DNA of 48,580 nucleotides, taken from contig CANGSR010000003.1 of assembly GCA_947456055.1 (NCBI GenBank), positions 1 through 48,580 on the forward strand, in the 5' to 3' direction. The notes under the pieces were generated by a model. It ran no database searches and had not been told where the DNA came from. It saw only the letters and a program-made list of their open reading frames with translations. A program made the translations under genes and the position numbers. This document shows, piece after piece, positions 34,161-44,278 of the stretch. How positions within the stretch are numbered: the first letter of the stretch is position 1; each line of letters starts with the position of its first letter. This DNA is from Chitinophagaceae bacterium. GTDB lineage: Bacteria > Bacteroidota > Bacteroidia > Chitinophagales > Chitinophagaceae.

Positions 34161-34383
34161 GAAACAAAAAATATTTTTTTAATTCAAAAACAATTATTTA
34201 ATTTTGATAGAGATTTGTATACAAGTGTTTCTAATTGCAATTGAAGATCTAACTATATAACCGTGGAAAAGTAAAATATTATTGATAGGTAAGGGATTAT
34301 TAGGGTGTTGAATTTTTGAAACGAGTTTTTTTGCGTTTTTGTTTTTGGATTGCCGATTTTATCACCCCCATAATAATACACTT

Positions 34384-35094
34384 ATGAATGATATTGATTT
34401 AGCAACAGAATTTAGTGATCAAACAATATTAGAAATAACTGGAATTGAATACCTGGTGAAGGCAAAAATTTTAGATATTAATCATATTGACAAGTGGCTG
34501 TTTATCTCCAGAAATAATACTGATATTTCAATCCGGGTTAGCGATAAGAACTTAATTATAAAGAGAAGATTAGATTTAGAACATAAAATCATCCATAACG
34601 AGTTGTTAATTATACGCAATGAAAACTTAAAATATAAAGGTATTGCTACTAAAATATTGAGTTGCCAAATATTTCATTCTTATCAAAAACGAATAAATAA
34701 AATTCAACTTTATGCTGCTGGAGATAAAAATTCAGAAAAATACAACGGATACATAACATGGGGAAAATTAGGCTTTACAATAGAGGAGATTGAAGGTTTT
34801 GAAAATTACAATCTAAAATTTACTAAGTTGTTAAAATCGCATGGGAGACAAGAAAAAACACTATTTGAATTACTTACAACTGAAGAAGGTACAAAGTTCT
34901 GGTGCGAATTCGGTTTCGCATGGTTTGGGGAATTCAACTTAACAAATAACTCTGTTAACTGGGAAAATATTATTTACTATTGTATAAGAAAATCAAATTT
35001 TGACAACATAACTAAAAATCAAATTCTTAATAGTGCAATTTTATTTGGGACTCACTATACTTGGGTTAAGTATTTCGCAAATTTTTTGAAGTAA
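34384..35094 (+). CDS. GNAT-like protein of unknown role
   Basis: A 236-residue protein from the ATG at 34384 (MNDIDLATEF); the track start at 34339 is a TTG in unlikely sequence. The middle reads LKYKGIATKILSCQIFHSYQ, then IQLYAAGD and YNGYITWGKLGFTIEEIEGF. This resembles the acetyl-CoA-binding helix and the NGY-x-x-W-x-x-x-GF strand of GNAT-fold proteins. The C-terminal part, KFWCEFGFAWFGEFNLTNNS, is unassigned. The gene is strongly A+T-rich and unlike the flanking metabolic genes, suggesting transfer. Substrate is unknown. Confidence 0.7.
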   Translation: MNDIDLATEFSDQTILEITGIEYLVKAKILDINHIDKWLFISRNNTDISIRVSDKNLIIKRRLDLEHKIIHNELLIIRNENLKYKGIATKILSCQIFHSYQKRINKIQLYAAGDKNSEKYNGYITWGKLGFTIEEIEGFENYNLKFTKLLKSHGRQEKTLFELLTTEEGTKFWCEFGFAWFGEFNLTNNSVNWENIIYYCIRKSNFDNITKNQILNSAILFGTHYTWVKYFANFLK

Positions 35095-35097
35095 ACT

Positions 35098-35316
35098 TTA
35101 GAGGGAATATAACTGAGTCTCAATTTTTTTTAACTCAATCTTAAGATTGCTATTTTTTATCAAGTTTAAATACTTTCTATCAATATCATTTTTATTAATA
35201 ATCGTCTGTTCATAGCCATATATTGCAAGATTTTGAATCAAGGAGATTTTATGAAATAATGTCTCCTCACATTCTTCAGATGAAATGTTACCTATTTTTC
35301 GACGAGTCGCAACCAT
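35098..35316 (-). CDS. Small hypothetical protein
   Basis: A 72-residue charged protein, MVATRRKIGNISSEECEETL, then FHKISLIQNLAIYGYEQTII. It has normal-looking composition and an ATG start. No family recognised. Its stop is 3 bp from the convergent GNAT-like stop. It may be real, but support is composition only. Confidence 0.45.
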   Translation of the reverse strand: MVATRRKIGNISSEECEETLFHKISLIQNLAIYGYEQTIINKNDIDRKYLNLIKNSNLKIELKKIETQLYSL

Positions 35317-35367
35317 TTAAACGATATTTTTAGCAAAGTAAGTATAATTCTAATGAAATCAGTGCTA

Positions 35368-35418
35368 GGTGAAATACTTTTAAGATTTGGTTAAATAGTT
35401 TTAGGATTTGGTTAAATA
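35368..35418 (+). promoter_or_regulatory. Three GGTKAAATA repeats at 21-bp period upstream of kinase
   Basis: GGTGAAATA (35368-35376), GGTTAAATA (35389-35397) and GGTTAAATA (35410-35418) are phased exactly 21 bp, two helical turns. They end 36 bp before the kinase ATG. The last two share the longer GATTTGGTTAAATA. Phased direct repeats are the usual form of LytTR-type sites, so autoregulation of the operon is likely. Confidence 0.7.
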
Positions 35419-35453
35419 TTAAAGTAAATTAATTTTATCTGAATGCAGGTGTT

Positions 35454-36593
35454 ATGAGAAATATTTTTGATGTAGATAATAGGTATAATTCTAGATTGAG
35501 TTTTACAACGTATTTGTTTTCAAATGCGATATTCTGGTTTGCACTATTTACAGTAGAAACATTTAAATATAGTATTTTAATTCAATTCACGTCATCAAAT
35601 GTATTCTATGATGGAATATGTAGTGTTTTAATAGGATTTCTACTAACCCTCCCATTTAGGTTTATTGCAGGTAAGTTAAATTGGCTTAATGACTTAAGTA
35701 CAATAAAAGATCTTTATCTAAAAATTATAATCGTATCAATAGTATACTCCATTTTATTCGCCAAAATCAACATAGTATTAGATAGGCATTTTGGCGCAAT
35801 AAGCAAAGATATTGAGAATAACAGATGGCTTTTGAATATAACAAGTTTCATTTTCTGGGGTAAATATATGATCATATGGACTCTTGGATATTACTGTAGT
35901 AATTATTTTGCCAGATTCCGTCAGGAAGAGGTAGATAAGATAATTTCCGAAATGAAATTGTTAAAGGAAAATTTACATAATATGGAGTTGGAGAATAGAC
36001 TTTTACAGATGGAACAAGAAACAGCAAAGGCCCTCCATTCACGAATGGATACACATTTACTATTTAATATATTAGCAACCATAAGAGCAACTATTTTTGA
36101 TGACCGTAAAGTGGCATTCGAAATGATTACTAACTTTTCAGAATGGATGAGATTTGCACTAGACCAGAAGGATTTAGTTCTCCTAGAAAAAGAATTAGAT
36201 ATACTTGATAAGTATATATATATTGAAGAAAAACGATTTGAACATAAACTTAAGTTTATCAAAAACTCAGAATCCTTCAATGCATTAGATTTGGAAAAAA
36301 TATTAATACCACCATTGATTTTGCAAACACTTATTGAGAATGCAATAAAACATGGAATTCGAAATACAAAAGAAGGTGGTACTATTACCTTTTCATGCAT
36401 AGTTAGTAATAGTTATGTTATATTTAATATTCAAAATCCAGGAAAGTTTAATGAAGAAAATATCAAACCAAATCACGGGATCGATATGGCAAGAATAAGG
36501 TTATCATACTTTTACCCAAATAACACAGCCTCAATAAACATCACAAACATAGAAGAAAATCTTGTTTTAACTCAATTTAAAATCCCTATATGA
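35454..36593 (+). CDS. LytS-like sensor histidine kinase
   Basis: A 379-residue membrane kinase. Four hydrophobic segments lie in the first 155 residues (around LFSNAIFWFALF, ICSVLIGFLLTLPF, IIIVSIVYSILFA, GKYMIIWTLGYY). A coiled-coil linker follows. The His_kinase (PF06580-type) phospho-acceptor is in MDTHLLFNILATIRA. The N-box LIENAIKHGIRN and G-box NHGIDMARIRLSYFY form the ATP site. There is no recognisable sensory domain, so the signal is probably sensed in or near the membrane. It overlaps the next gene by 4 bp (ATGA), so kinase and regulators are coupled. The gene is A+T-rich, and three phased repeats precede it. Confidence 0.9.
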   Translation: MRNIFDVDNRYNSRLSFTTYLFSNAIFWFALFTVETFKYSILIQFTSSNVFYDGICSVLIGFLLTLPFRFIAGKLNWLNDLSTIKDLYLKIIIVSIVYSILFAKINIVLDRHFGAISKDIENNRWLLNITSFIFWGKYMIIWTLGYYCSNYFARFRQEEVDKIISEMKLLKENLHNMELENRLLQMEQETAKALHSRMDTHLLFNILATIRATIFDDRKVAFEMITNFSEWMRFALDQKDLVLLEKELDILDKYIYIEEKRFEHKLKFIKNSESFNALDLEKILIPPLILQTLIENAIKHGIRNTKEGGTITFSCIVSNSYVIFNIQNPGKFNEENIKPNHGIDMARIRLSYFYPNNTASINITNIEENLVLTQFKIPI

Positions 36594-36979
36594 AGAAAAA
36601 TATTACAGTAATTATTATAGAAGATGAGCCTAGATTAAAAAAAGAGTTAATTACTTTGATTAAAGAGTACCTTACTTCATTTGACATAATAGGAGTATAT
36701 GACAATTGTGAAGCAGCGTTACATGGAATAGAAAAATTAAGCGCTTGCGTATTCTTAGTAGATATTGGATTGCCGGAAAAAGATGGCTTTACATTTGTAA
36801 ATGAAGTAAATGCAATCCTAAATACACTCCCATACATAGTTTTTATGTCAGCAGATGATCACAAAATATCCAATATATATTCTACGAAAGGCATAATTAT
36901 TGACATTTTACTAAAACCTATCAGCATAGATAGGTTACTACTTTTAGAGCAAAGAGTACAATTATTACTAAATATTTAA
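36590..36979 (+). CDS. Single-domain response regulator
   Basis: A 129-residue receiver domain without an output domain. The acidic pair is in IIIEDEPRLKKEL, the phospho-acceptor Asp in CVFLVDIGLPEKDGFTF, the Thr/Ser position in IVFMSAD and the Lys in DILLKPIS. It is coupled by a 4-bp overlap to the kinase. It could act as a phosphate sink or intermediate for the LytTR regulator that follows, 6 bp further on. Confidence 0.9.
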   Translation: MKKNITVIIIEDEPRLKKELITLIKEYLTSFDIIGVYDNCEAALHGIEKLSACVFLVDIGLPEKDGFTFVNEVNAILNTLPYIVFMSADDHKISNIYSTKGIIIDILLKPISIDRLLLLEQRVQLLLNI

Positions 36980-36985
36980 CTATAT

Positions 36986-37819
36986 ATGATTAACGTACTA
37001 ATAATTGAAGACGAACTTTATACTAGAAAGGAACTAAGAGTTTTAATAAAGGATGTTGATGGAATAACCATTGATGGAGAAGCTGATGATGCCGAACAGG
37101 CGGAACAATACATTATCAAATATAAACCAAAATTAATAATATCTGATATAAGATTGTTAGATACGACAGTTTTTCATCTGCTGGATCGATTACTAGACAT
37201 TGGAGTAAGTTTACCATATGTAATATTAATATCTGCCCATGTTCAAGATCATTTTGACGAGGCGATAAATCATAAGGCTACAATTATTGCTTGTTTGCCT
37301 AAACCCGTACGTAAAGAAAAATTAATCGAGTCAATTAATCGAGCAAAAAATATTATTGAAAATGATCCTATTGCAGTGAATAAACGAAAAATTACTATAA
37401 ATCACTTTGCATTTGTATCTTATAAGGGTAGCCGCATTACTCAATCAGGACAATGGTTTTTCCAGATTGATTCAATTAAATATATAGAAGCAAGTGGGGG
37501 CAACGTAATAATAACCTTTGAAAAAAATACTTTTAAAACAGAAACGGTTTATACTATTGATAGAGAATATAGAAAAAGAAATTTTTATGAATTAACTGAT
37601 GAAACCGCAGTCTACCATATGGGTCTAAAAGAAGTTTATGAACGCTTAGATCCAAGGCATTTTATTAGGGTAAGCCAAAGTCATATCATTAATATACGGT
37701 TTATTGATAAAGTGCTTTTTGAGGATAATGAGTATACAATTATTTTACAAGGCGGCTACAAATGCCCATTAGTGGGTCCCGCAAGGGTTATTGATTTCAA
37801 AAGTTATTTTAGGCTCTAA
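36986..37819 (+). CDS. LytTR-family response regulator
   Basis: A 277-residue regulator. Residues 1-120 are a receiver (VLIIEDELYTRKELRVLIKD; Asp in LIISDIRLLDTTVFH; KPVRKEKL). Residues of about 160-275 are a LytTR DNA-binding domain: IDSIKYIEASGGNVIITFEK, then LDPRHFIRVSQSHIINIRFI with DKVLFEDNEYTIILQGG. LytTR domains bind phased direct repeats. The three 21-bp-spaced repeats upstream of the kinase are the obvious target. The Asp is followed by I-R-L-L instead of the common M-x-M-P. Confidence 0.92.
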   Translation: MINVLIIEDELYTRKELRVLIKDVDGITIDGEADDAEQAEQYIIKYKPKLIISDIRLLDTTVFHLLDRLLDIGVSLPYVILISAHVQDHFDEAINHKATIIACLPKPVRKEKLIESINRAKNIIENDPIAVNKRKITINHFAFVSYKGSRITQSGQWFFQIDSIKYIEASGGNVIITFEKNTFKTETVYTIDREYRKRNFYELTDETAVYHMGLKEVYERLDPRHFIRVSQSHIINIRFIDKVLFEDNEYTIILQGGYKCPLVGPARVIDFKSYFRL

Positions 37820-37830
37820 AACTCACCCCA

Positions 37831-38934
37831 CTACCCTCCTCCTAACCACATCACAGGCTTTTCCACCACCATACGTAACAGATAAGCAGATAACACACAG
37901 GCAACTACGCAGATAACCATCATCACATTTCCCGAAACAGGAATCTGCCAATGTGCAGCAATATTTTGGGTAACATGTATTACTCCCTTATGGATAAGGT
38001 AAAGACTATAGGATATTGTAGCTATAAAGGTGGTAATCTTCGATTGCCACTTATACAATAAGCTACCAGCACTTATTGCCCCTACAACGATTGCCCCATA
38101 CCCCAGGGCAACCACAGCAAATCCCCAAACCGATGCAGAATAGGTGAACTGGTCATTACACAAAAATCAGGCACCGGTCAACAGGCCCAATCCCATCATC
38201 AGCCATAGGTTACCATATTTGCTTATTCGCCTCCAGGTATCGGGGGCATATTGGTAAAATGCTGCAATGGCTACCCCTATTACTAATCCATCAAGCCGGG
38301 TATAAGTAGGATAATAAATACTCTGGTACCAGTTCACACCAAAGTCATCACTATCAACGTGTAAATTATTCCAAATCAGCTGCCTCAAAATCATAGAGGT
38401 TAGAAGCATAATTGATAAGAGAACAACCCATTTTTTAATTGTAGTGCAATAGCCCATTAGGATAATTACCAAAGGCAACAACAAGTAAAAATGTTCCTCT
38501 ACACATAGCGACCATGCATGAGAAAAAGTACCAAACGTTCTAACATTTAGTCCCAGGTTCTGGGTAAATGTTAGGTATCGCCACACAGGTAAAAATTTTT
38601 CCCGTTCATGAAAGGCTGGTAGGAAATAATATAGCCCAACCACTACCCAGAACGCAGGCATTATTCGTAGAAATCGCTTTATGAAAAAGGTCTTCAAAGT
38701 AATATGCCCTGTCTTTTTCATTTCGCCAAACAACTGTGAAGCTATCAGGAATCCGCTTAAAACAAAAAACAAGTCTACACCAGTCCACCCAAAACCTGAA
38801 AACTCGGGCAGCCATTCTGGATGTCCAAACATGGGCATCTGGTAATGATACAGGAGTACCATCAGGATAGCCAATGCCCGCAAATGGTCTAGTCCATAGA
38901 GTTTATTTTCGGGTTGTTTTGGCAATGCAGACAT
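37831..38934 (-). pseudogene. Acyltransferase 3 family protein broken by a TGA stop
   Basis: Two track ORFs (38167-38934, 37831-38163) lie in the same frame and are separated only by a TGA at 38167-38169, codon 256. Joined, they give an acyltransferase 3 (OafA/YrhL) protein of about 367 residues, the family's usual length. The N-terminus has LDHLRALAILMVLLYHYQMP and GWTGVDLFFVLSGFLIASQL; many membrane helices follow and continue after the stop (FAVVALGYGAIVVGAISAGS). Such enzymes O-acylate surface polysaccharides. One base change, for example from TGG or CGA, would explain the break; a sequencing error cannot be excluded. If real, a truncated 255-residue protein without its last helices would result. 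Confidence 0.85.
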
Positions 38935-39155
38935 TCCTCCAAATGTAGTATTTATGTATATGCCTATTGTATTTGTTTTGTAAATACCCAGAATCCCTAT
39001 TAATAATTTGACTGGTTCAAAAGGGACACACTCTCGTTATAATACCTTGTTTTGATTTCCCCCATTATTATTAAAGCACTGATGCCAATTAGAATTAATA
39101 GTCTACATTTACGCCTTACCGGACATTACATATTATTAATTATATTTACTTATTT

Positions 39156-39800
39156 ATGAAAAAAGGGTTGAAGTGGTTGCTGGGTATTTTGCTTTTTTTG
39201 GGAATCATTGTAGCTGTACTTTATGTAATTCGGCAAAACCAAATTAAAACATTCAATGCTAAGTTCATCCCTGCACAATACGAAACCCAACAATCAATAT
39301 TGGCTTATGCACATGAGAAAAGTATTCCCGGTGAAATACTCGTGGCAAAAGACACAGCAGGATACGCTACTGTAAGACACTTATTTTCGCCCGGAACTAT
39401 TTTCATATTAGATGCTAAAATGAAAATAGTAGATATTAACTATGGTAACTACAAAGGCTCGTGTTACTTTGACATTGCTAAGTATATATGTGATGATTTC
39501 AATTTTACAAAAAGCAAATACACACATGCTATTACAGATACAAGTTTCATAACCGATTTAACTTCATCCACCCAATTTATTACAGACTTTACATGGGAAA
39601 AAGCCCAAGGGTATGATTATATAGTTTGCTTTTGTTGGGCAAAATGGATGATCACATCATATACCAACGAAGGTGCAGTGCAACAAATATCAGATTGTAT
39701 CAGAAAGAATACTAAAAGAAAAATTCTTCTTGTGTCTGTCAATTCAGATTGTGTAACACCTTGGTTTCCATCAACTGTTGAATTACCAGCAAGCAGATAA
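39156..39800 (+). CDS. Membrane-anchored hypothetical protein
   Basis: A 214-residue protein with one N-terminal helix (WLLGILLFLGIIVAVLYVI, about 8-26) and an otherwise soluble, presumably periplasmic part. That part has motifs such as FILDAKMKIVDINYGNYKGS and YDYIVCFCWAKWMITSYTNE. The order of strands (FILDAK..., KILLVSVNSD) faintly recalls thioredoxin-fold proteins, but there is no CxxC. Family and function are unrecognised. Confidence 0.65.
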   Translation: MKKGLKWLLGILLFLGIIVAVLYVIRQNQIKTFNAKFIPAQYETQQSILAYAHEKSIPGEILVAKDTAGYATVRHLFSPGTIFILDAKMKIVDINYGNYKGSCYFDIAKYICDDFNFTKSKYTHAITDTSFITDLTSSTQFITDFTWEKAQGYDYIVCFCWAKWMITSYTNEGAVQQISDCIRKNTKRKILLVSVNSDCVTPWFPSTVELPASR

Positions 39801-39931
39801 AGCGCAATCCTATCATATAAGAATAAAATCGTAGAATTAATAGTAAATTAATAAATCACCTGTAAATTTCTGTAGGTATTGACTCATCCTCAGTGCTTTT
39901 CAGCCATGCTTCGTTTATCCATCCAAACCTG

Positions 39932-39939
39932 TACTTTTG
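39932..39939 (+). promoter_or_regulatory. Candidate -7 box of glnS
   Basis: TACTTTTG, followed by C, matches the TAnnTTTG consensus 20 bp before the glnS ATG, which implies a leader of about 14 nt. The -33 element is weak (GTTTA near 39913). Confidence 0.5.
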
Positions 39940-39959
39940 CAGTATAGAAACAACACCCA

Positions 39960-41627
39960 ATGAGCGAAGAAAAGTCACTTAATTTTTTGGAAGAAATTAT
40001 TGAAGATGATATAAAAGCCGGTACCCATGCGGGCAGGGTTCATACCCGTTTCCCACCCGAGCCTAATGGTTATTTACATATTGGCCATGCTACTTCTATT
40101 TGTCTCAACTTCGGACTGGCTAAAAAATACAATGGTAAATGCAACCTGCGTTTTGATGATACCAACCCGGTAACCGAAGAAACCGAGTATGTAGAAAGTA
40201 TAAAAGCTGATATCAAGTGGCTAGGCTTCCAATGGGATAATGAGTTTTATGCATCCGACTACTTCGAAAAACTATACGGTTTTGCTGTAGCCCTAATCAA
40301 AAAAGGTCTGGCTTATGTAGATGATAGTACTGCCGAAGAAATAGCTGCTACCAAAGGAAACCTGGTTACTCCGGGTATCAATAGCCCTTACCGGGATAGA
40401 ACTATTGAAGAAAACCTTCGCCTGTTTGAAGAAATGCGAGCAGGTAAATATAAAGACGGCGAAAAAACGCTCCGAGCCAAAGTAGATATGGCCCAGCCCA
40501 ACCTGCTTTTGCGTGACCCCCTAATGTACCGTATTAAGCATGAGCACCACCACCGCACTGGTGATGCCTGGTGCATCTACCCTATGTACGATTTTGCACA
40601 TGGGCAGAGCGATAGTATTGAGGAGATTACCCATTCTATTTGTACACTTGAGTTTATACACCACCGCCCGCTTTACAATTGGTTTATTGAGCAGTTGGGT
40701 ATCTTCCCTTCACACCAGTATGAGTTTGCACGCCGCAACCTTACCTTTACGGTAATGAGTAAGCGCAAATTGCTGCAACTGGTCAACGAAAACCACGTAG
40801 CCGGCTGGGACGACCCACGTATGCCCACCATCAGTGGTATGCGCCGCAGGGGTTATCCACCAGAGGCATTACGTCAGTTTAGTGATACCATAGGTATAGC
40901 CAAGCGTGAAAATATTGTTGACGTGGGCTTGCTTGAGTTTTGCGTTCGTGAGCACCTCAACAAAACATCATCACGTGTTATGGCAGTGCTTGACCCGGTG
41001 AAACTAGTGGTAACCAATTACCCTGAAGGTACTGAAGATGTTTTTGATATTGAAAACAACCCCGAAGACCCTAATGGTGGTACCCGCAAAGTACCTTTCA
41101 GCCGTGAGTTATGGATAGAGCGTGAAGACTTTATGGAAGAAGCACCTAAAAAATTCTTCCGCCTTGCACCTGGTAATAATGTGCGCCTGAAAGGTGCATA
41201 TATTGTGAAATGTACAGGTTGCCTAAAGGATACTGATGGTAACATAACAGAAATACATTGCACCTACCTTCCCGAGAGCAAAAGTGGCAATGATACCAGC
41301 GGACTAACCGTAAAGGGAACCATCCACTGGGTAAGCATACCACATGCCAAAACAGCCGAAGTGCGCATGTACGACCGCCTCTTCAGGGTTGAAGACCCAT
41401 CAAACGAAGATGGCAATTTTAAAGATTACATCAACCCCGATTCTATGCACGTGCTCAATTCTGTATTTATAGAACCTGCCCTTGCCAATGCGAATGCCGG
41501 AGATAAAGTACAGTTTATGCGCAAAGGATACTTCTGTGTAGACCGGGATAGTACCCCTGAAAAGCTAGTATTCAATCGCACGGTAACGCTCAAAGATGCC
41601 TGGGCTAAAGAACAAAGAAAAGCCTGA
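39960..41627 (+). CDS. glnS: Glutaminyl-tRNA synthetase
   Basis: A 555-residue class I synthetase that charges tRNA-Gln. The HIGH motif is in [20 protein letters not shown] (about 25-44), the KMSKS-type motif is VMSKRKL (about 263-269), and a long C-terminal anticodon-binding beta-barrel domain follows. GlnRS-specific segments include [20 protein letters not shown] and [20 protein letters not shown]. The length matches E. coli GlnS (554). A strong terminator overlaps its stop region. A clear core gene, monocistronic. Confidence 0.97.
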   Translation: MSEEKSLNFLEEIIEDDIKAGTHAGRVHTRFPPEPNGYLHIGHATSICLNFGLAKKYNGKCNLRFDDTNPVTEETEYVESIKADIKWLGFQWDNEFYASDYFEKLYGFAVALIKKGLAYVDDSTAEEIAATKGNLVTPGINSPYRDRTIEENLRLFEEMRAGKYKDGEKTLRAKVDMAQPNLLLRDPLMYRIKHEHHHRTGDAWCIYPMYDFAHGQSDSIEEITHSICTLEFIHHRPLYNWFIEQLGIFPSHQYEFARRNLTFTVMSKRKLLQLVNENHVAGWDDPRMPTISGMRRRGYPPEALRQFSDTIGIAKRENIVDVGLLEFCVREHLNKTSSRVMAVLDPVKLVVTNYPEGTEDVFDIENNPEDPNGGTRKVPFSRELWIEREDFMEEAPKKFFRLAPGNNVRLKGAYIVKCTGCLKDTDGNITEIHCTYLPESKSGNDTSGLTVKGTIHWVSIPHAKTAEVRMYDRLFRVEDPSNEDGNFKDYINPDSMHVLNSVFIEPALANANAGDKVQFMRKGYFCVDRDSTPEKLVFNRTVTLKDAWAKEQRKA

Positions 41628-41628
41628 T

Positions 41629-41669
41629 AAAACGATAAAGCCACTCTGATAGGGTGGCTTTATCGTTTT
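41629..41669 (+). terminator. Strong bidirectional terminator after glnS
   Basis: AAAACGATAAAGCCAC / GTGGCTTTATCGTTTT is a perfect 16-bp stem with a 9-nt loop and T-tracts on both strands. It starts 1 bp after the glnS stop and also faces the leftward gene ending at 41693. Confidence 0.93.
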
Positions 41670-41692
41670 ATATCATTCACATCAACAATAGT

Positions 41693-43738
41693 CTAATCCT
41701 TTTTATTCAGTTCGCAACTTTTACCGGCTTTTATTAATTCATATTGTTCCGTAAGCCACTTTGATAAAGCAATCCCATATTCTTTACGTTTTTGTATTGT
41801 CCAATTTGCAATATAAGTCGTTGAATGATTTGTCAACTGATCAATTTCATATATATAATCATCGCAATTTAGGTACTCGTTGTTTGTGCCTGGGGCTGAA
41901 CTAGCATTTTTATTCTTCTTGAAATCGGTAAGCCCATTGGCATAAAACCTGAATGTTGTATCGCTTTTATTTATCAGTAATGATTTGACAATGTTTCCAT
42001 TTAAAAATCTATGTGGTAAAAATCCACTTTTATTTATTATACCCTCAGCTAATTTTTTAGCCTTCAGTTCATTTAAGTTTAATAAATCTTCTACTGCAAA
42101 TGGGTAATAATAAGTACCATCACAATCTTTAAGTATACTCCCTAGCGCATCCAGGTGCCTATTATAATGCGCTTTATCAAATTTTAATAGGTATAGCGAA
42201 GTCCAAAAACGAACCCACTTATCATTTGGATTTTTTTGCCATTTTATAACAGCCCTAATATCATTTTCATTACCTGTACTTAATTTGTACATTACTTCGG
42301 CTATTCTTCCATCTGCTCCTACTTCATCAAAATTTTTTGACTTTATAGTTCCTAACCTCTTAACCAAAATCTTAGTAATACTTGAATCTTTGGTTTTTAA
42401 TGACTTTGTCAAGCCTGCACTAAATTCATTCCAGTCATTTGTTTCTAATAGAAGTTTATGGAGTCGCTGCTTTTATGTTAAGCCTGCATTTTCGTTGCAC
42501 CATTTTATATATTGCTTTATTTTCTGCTTTTTGATTATTGGATTCAATCTATTAAATGAATCAGGAACCATAAAGTGAATATTAGTTATATGATAGACTA
42601 AATCCTCAATTACTTTATTGAAATAATGTAAATTTCTGTATCCGGCGAAGTCACGGAAATAAGTATAGGTAGGTATATAGCAAGTATCCATAAAATATGG
42701 CAATAACTGAACAGCTTCAGCCATTGAAAGTTTCATTTTTAGAATTTCATGGTATGGATTGATGACATTGTATTTCGTTTCACCCTTAAAATAACTCACA
42801 TTTTGTTTTTCCATACTATCGCATGAAATTGAGTTTTGGGGATAAAAATAAGAAATACCACCAGGTTGATCTATTTGAATGATATTCAGTAAATGAATTC
42901 TATCTGCTAGAAATGCTATTTTAGCACTCCTACTCATACCCAATTTCATGATTTGCCATGTTAATGTATTGGGGATAGTAAAGCTTTTGAAATCACCTGT
43001 TCTTGATTTTAGTTGATTATATAACTTAATCGCTGTTTCCTGATATTCAAATTTTTTGAAGACAGAACTGGATAAATGAGCTCCATAGATTGCAGAAAAT
43101 TCATAATTACGCCAGATACTATATGCTGATAACATTTCATTGTAATAAAGAAAACCAAACCAATCAGCGATTGGGAAACCAAACATTTTGTTTTCAGCCT
43201 TGTAGTGATGATATGTACGGGCTTCGTTCGAAAATAGCTGTTGACATAAAGTGTAATTTTTGCATTTATATGTCCATAATGCTACTAAGCATACCGGAAT
43301 ATAGTTTTGTCCACAATAAGCAGATCCTATCCTAATGTGAACTGGAACTATTTGGTCAGAATATGTATTTATTTGTTCCAGAATTGCTTCATTAGTATTG
43401 CATGGAGTCAATTTTTCAATTACCACTTTTTTAATGTTCAATCTCTGACCTGTAAGCTCTAGGAAGTGATAGTCCTTGGGTGTTTCTTGCACTAACCATC
43501 CAGAAAATCTTTCTCTATATCCATACTTGTTCTTTTTTACCTCAACGCTGTACAATGTCATGGAAGGAGTCAAAGAATCCAAACAACATCTCTCTATCTC
43601 CCTCAATAAGGGTAAATAATATCTAATCTGCCCCTTAGCCGCAACCGGGCTCTTTACAATGAACAGCAGAAGAAATAGTGGGTAAAATCTGGTAAGCAAC
43701 AGATTTAATAACCTACGGATATAAGGTATAGTGCGCAT
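41693..43738 (-). pseudogene. Hypothetical exported protein interrupted by a TAA stop
   Basis: Track ORFs 42473-43738 (421 aa) and 41693-42412 (239 aa) share one reading frame. The only break is the TAA at 42473-42475. The codons between it and the second ORF read KQRLHKLLLETNDWNEFSAG, in frame and protein-like. The joined product would be about 681 residues with a signal peptide (LLLTRFYPLFLLLFIVKSPV). Its first half has YYLPLLREIERCCLDSLTPS. Its second half looks helical and HEAT-like around the junction (IKQYIKWCNENAGL, then LETNDWNEFSAG). No family name. Either a pseudogene, a sequencing error, or two genes; the seamless frame favours one broken gene. Confidence 0.7.
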
Positions 43739-43802
43739 GTATGCAAGATTTATACTTAAATATACACACTATTTTATACCATATTATTGGAGGAAAAATT
43801 AT

Positions 43803-44273
43803 TTATTTCAGATTAACCTTAGATTTTACCAGCCGCTCATCCATCTGCAATGCCCGCTCCGATTTGATTTTTACTTTCCCAAAATCCGCATGCCTGGGGT
43901 TGAGCAGAATATTATATTCCTCCATCATCAATACTGATGGAACAGCCATTGCCATATATTTACCTGACTGGATAAAATTATCTCCTATCAACCTCAAGTA
44001 ATCGGGTGCAGGGCTTTGGTGCCAATCAGGTGGCAAATGATCAGGTGGATAATAGTATATTGAATTATCGGGTAGATCAATAGATACCATGCAATACCCA
44101 CTGGGTGGTATGATACCCATATGCACCACAGCTTCCAGCAGGGCCAGGCCTCTGTTCTGGGCCGTATACACCATATAGGTATCCCTATTGTTCCACCTGC
44201 CACCATATAGGGCCGCACCCTTGCCACTTAGGTCTTTAATATACCTGCAATCGCTTATCCTGTATACTAACAT
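43803..44273 (-). CDS. RES-domain toxin (NAD+ phosphorylase type)
   Basis: A 156-residue RES protein. The family triad positions are visible: Arg in LVYRISDCRYI and GGRWNNRDTYMVYTAQNRGL, Glu in ALLEAVVHMG, and Ser in MAVPSVLMMEEYNILLNPRH. RES toxins of the Res-Xre class degrade NAD+. The gene ends a two-gene operon; its ATG is 5 bp after the stop of the Xre gene, the canonical Xre-Res order. Length is standard. Confidence 0.92.
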   Translation of the reverse strand: MLVYRISDCRYIKDLSGKGAALYGGRWNNRDTYMVYTAQNRGLALLEAVVHMGIIPPSGYCMVSIDLPDNSIYYYPPDHLPPDWHQSPAPDYLRLIGDNFIQSGKYMAMAVPSVLMMEEYNILLNPRHADFGKVKIKSERALQMDERLVKSKVNLK

Positions 44274-44278
44274 CCTAC

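Noticed and set aside
30840-41627. Functional link between hipA and glnS
   Set aside because: HipA is known to target glutamyl-tRNA synthetase in E. coli, but here the genes are 8 kb apart with unrelated genes between and nothing in the sequence ties them.
9264-43738. Stop-codon reassignment as explanation for three interrupted genes
   Set aside because: The interrupting codons are TAG, TGA and TAA in the three loci, and all other genes end normally on standard stops.
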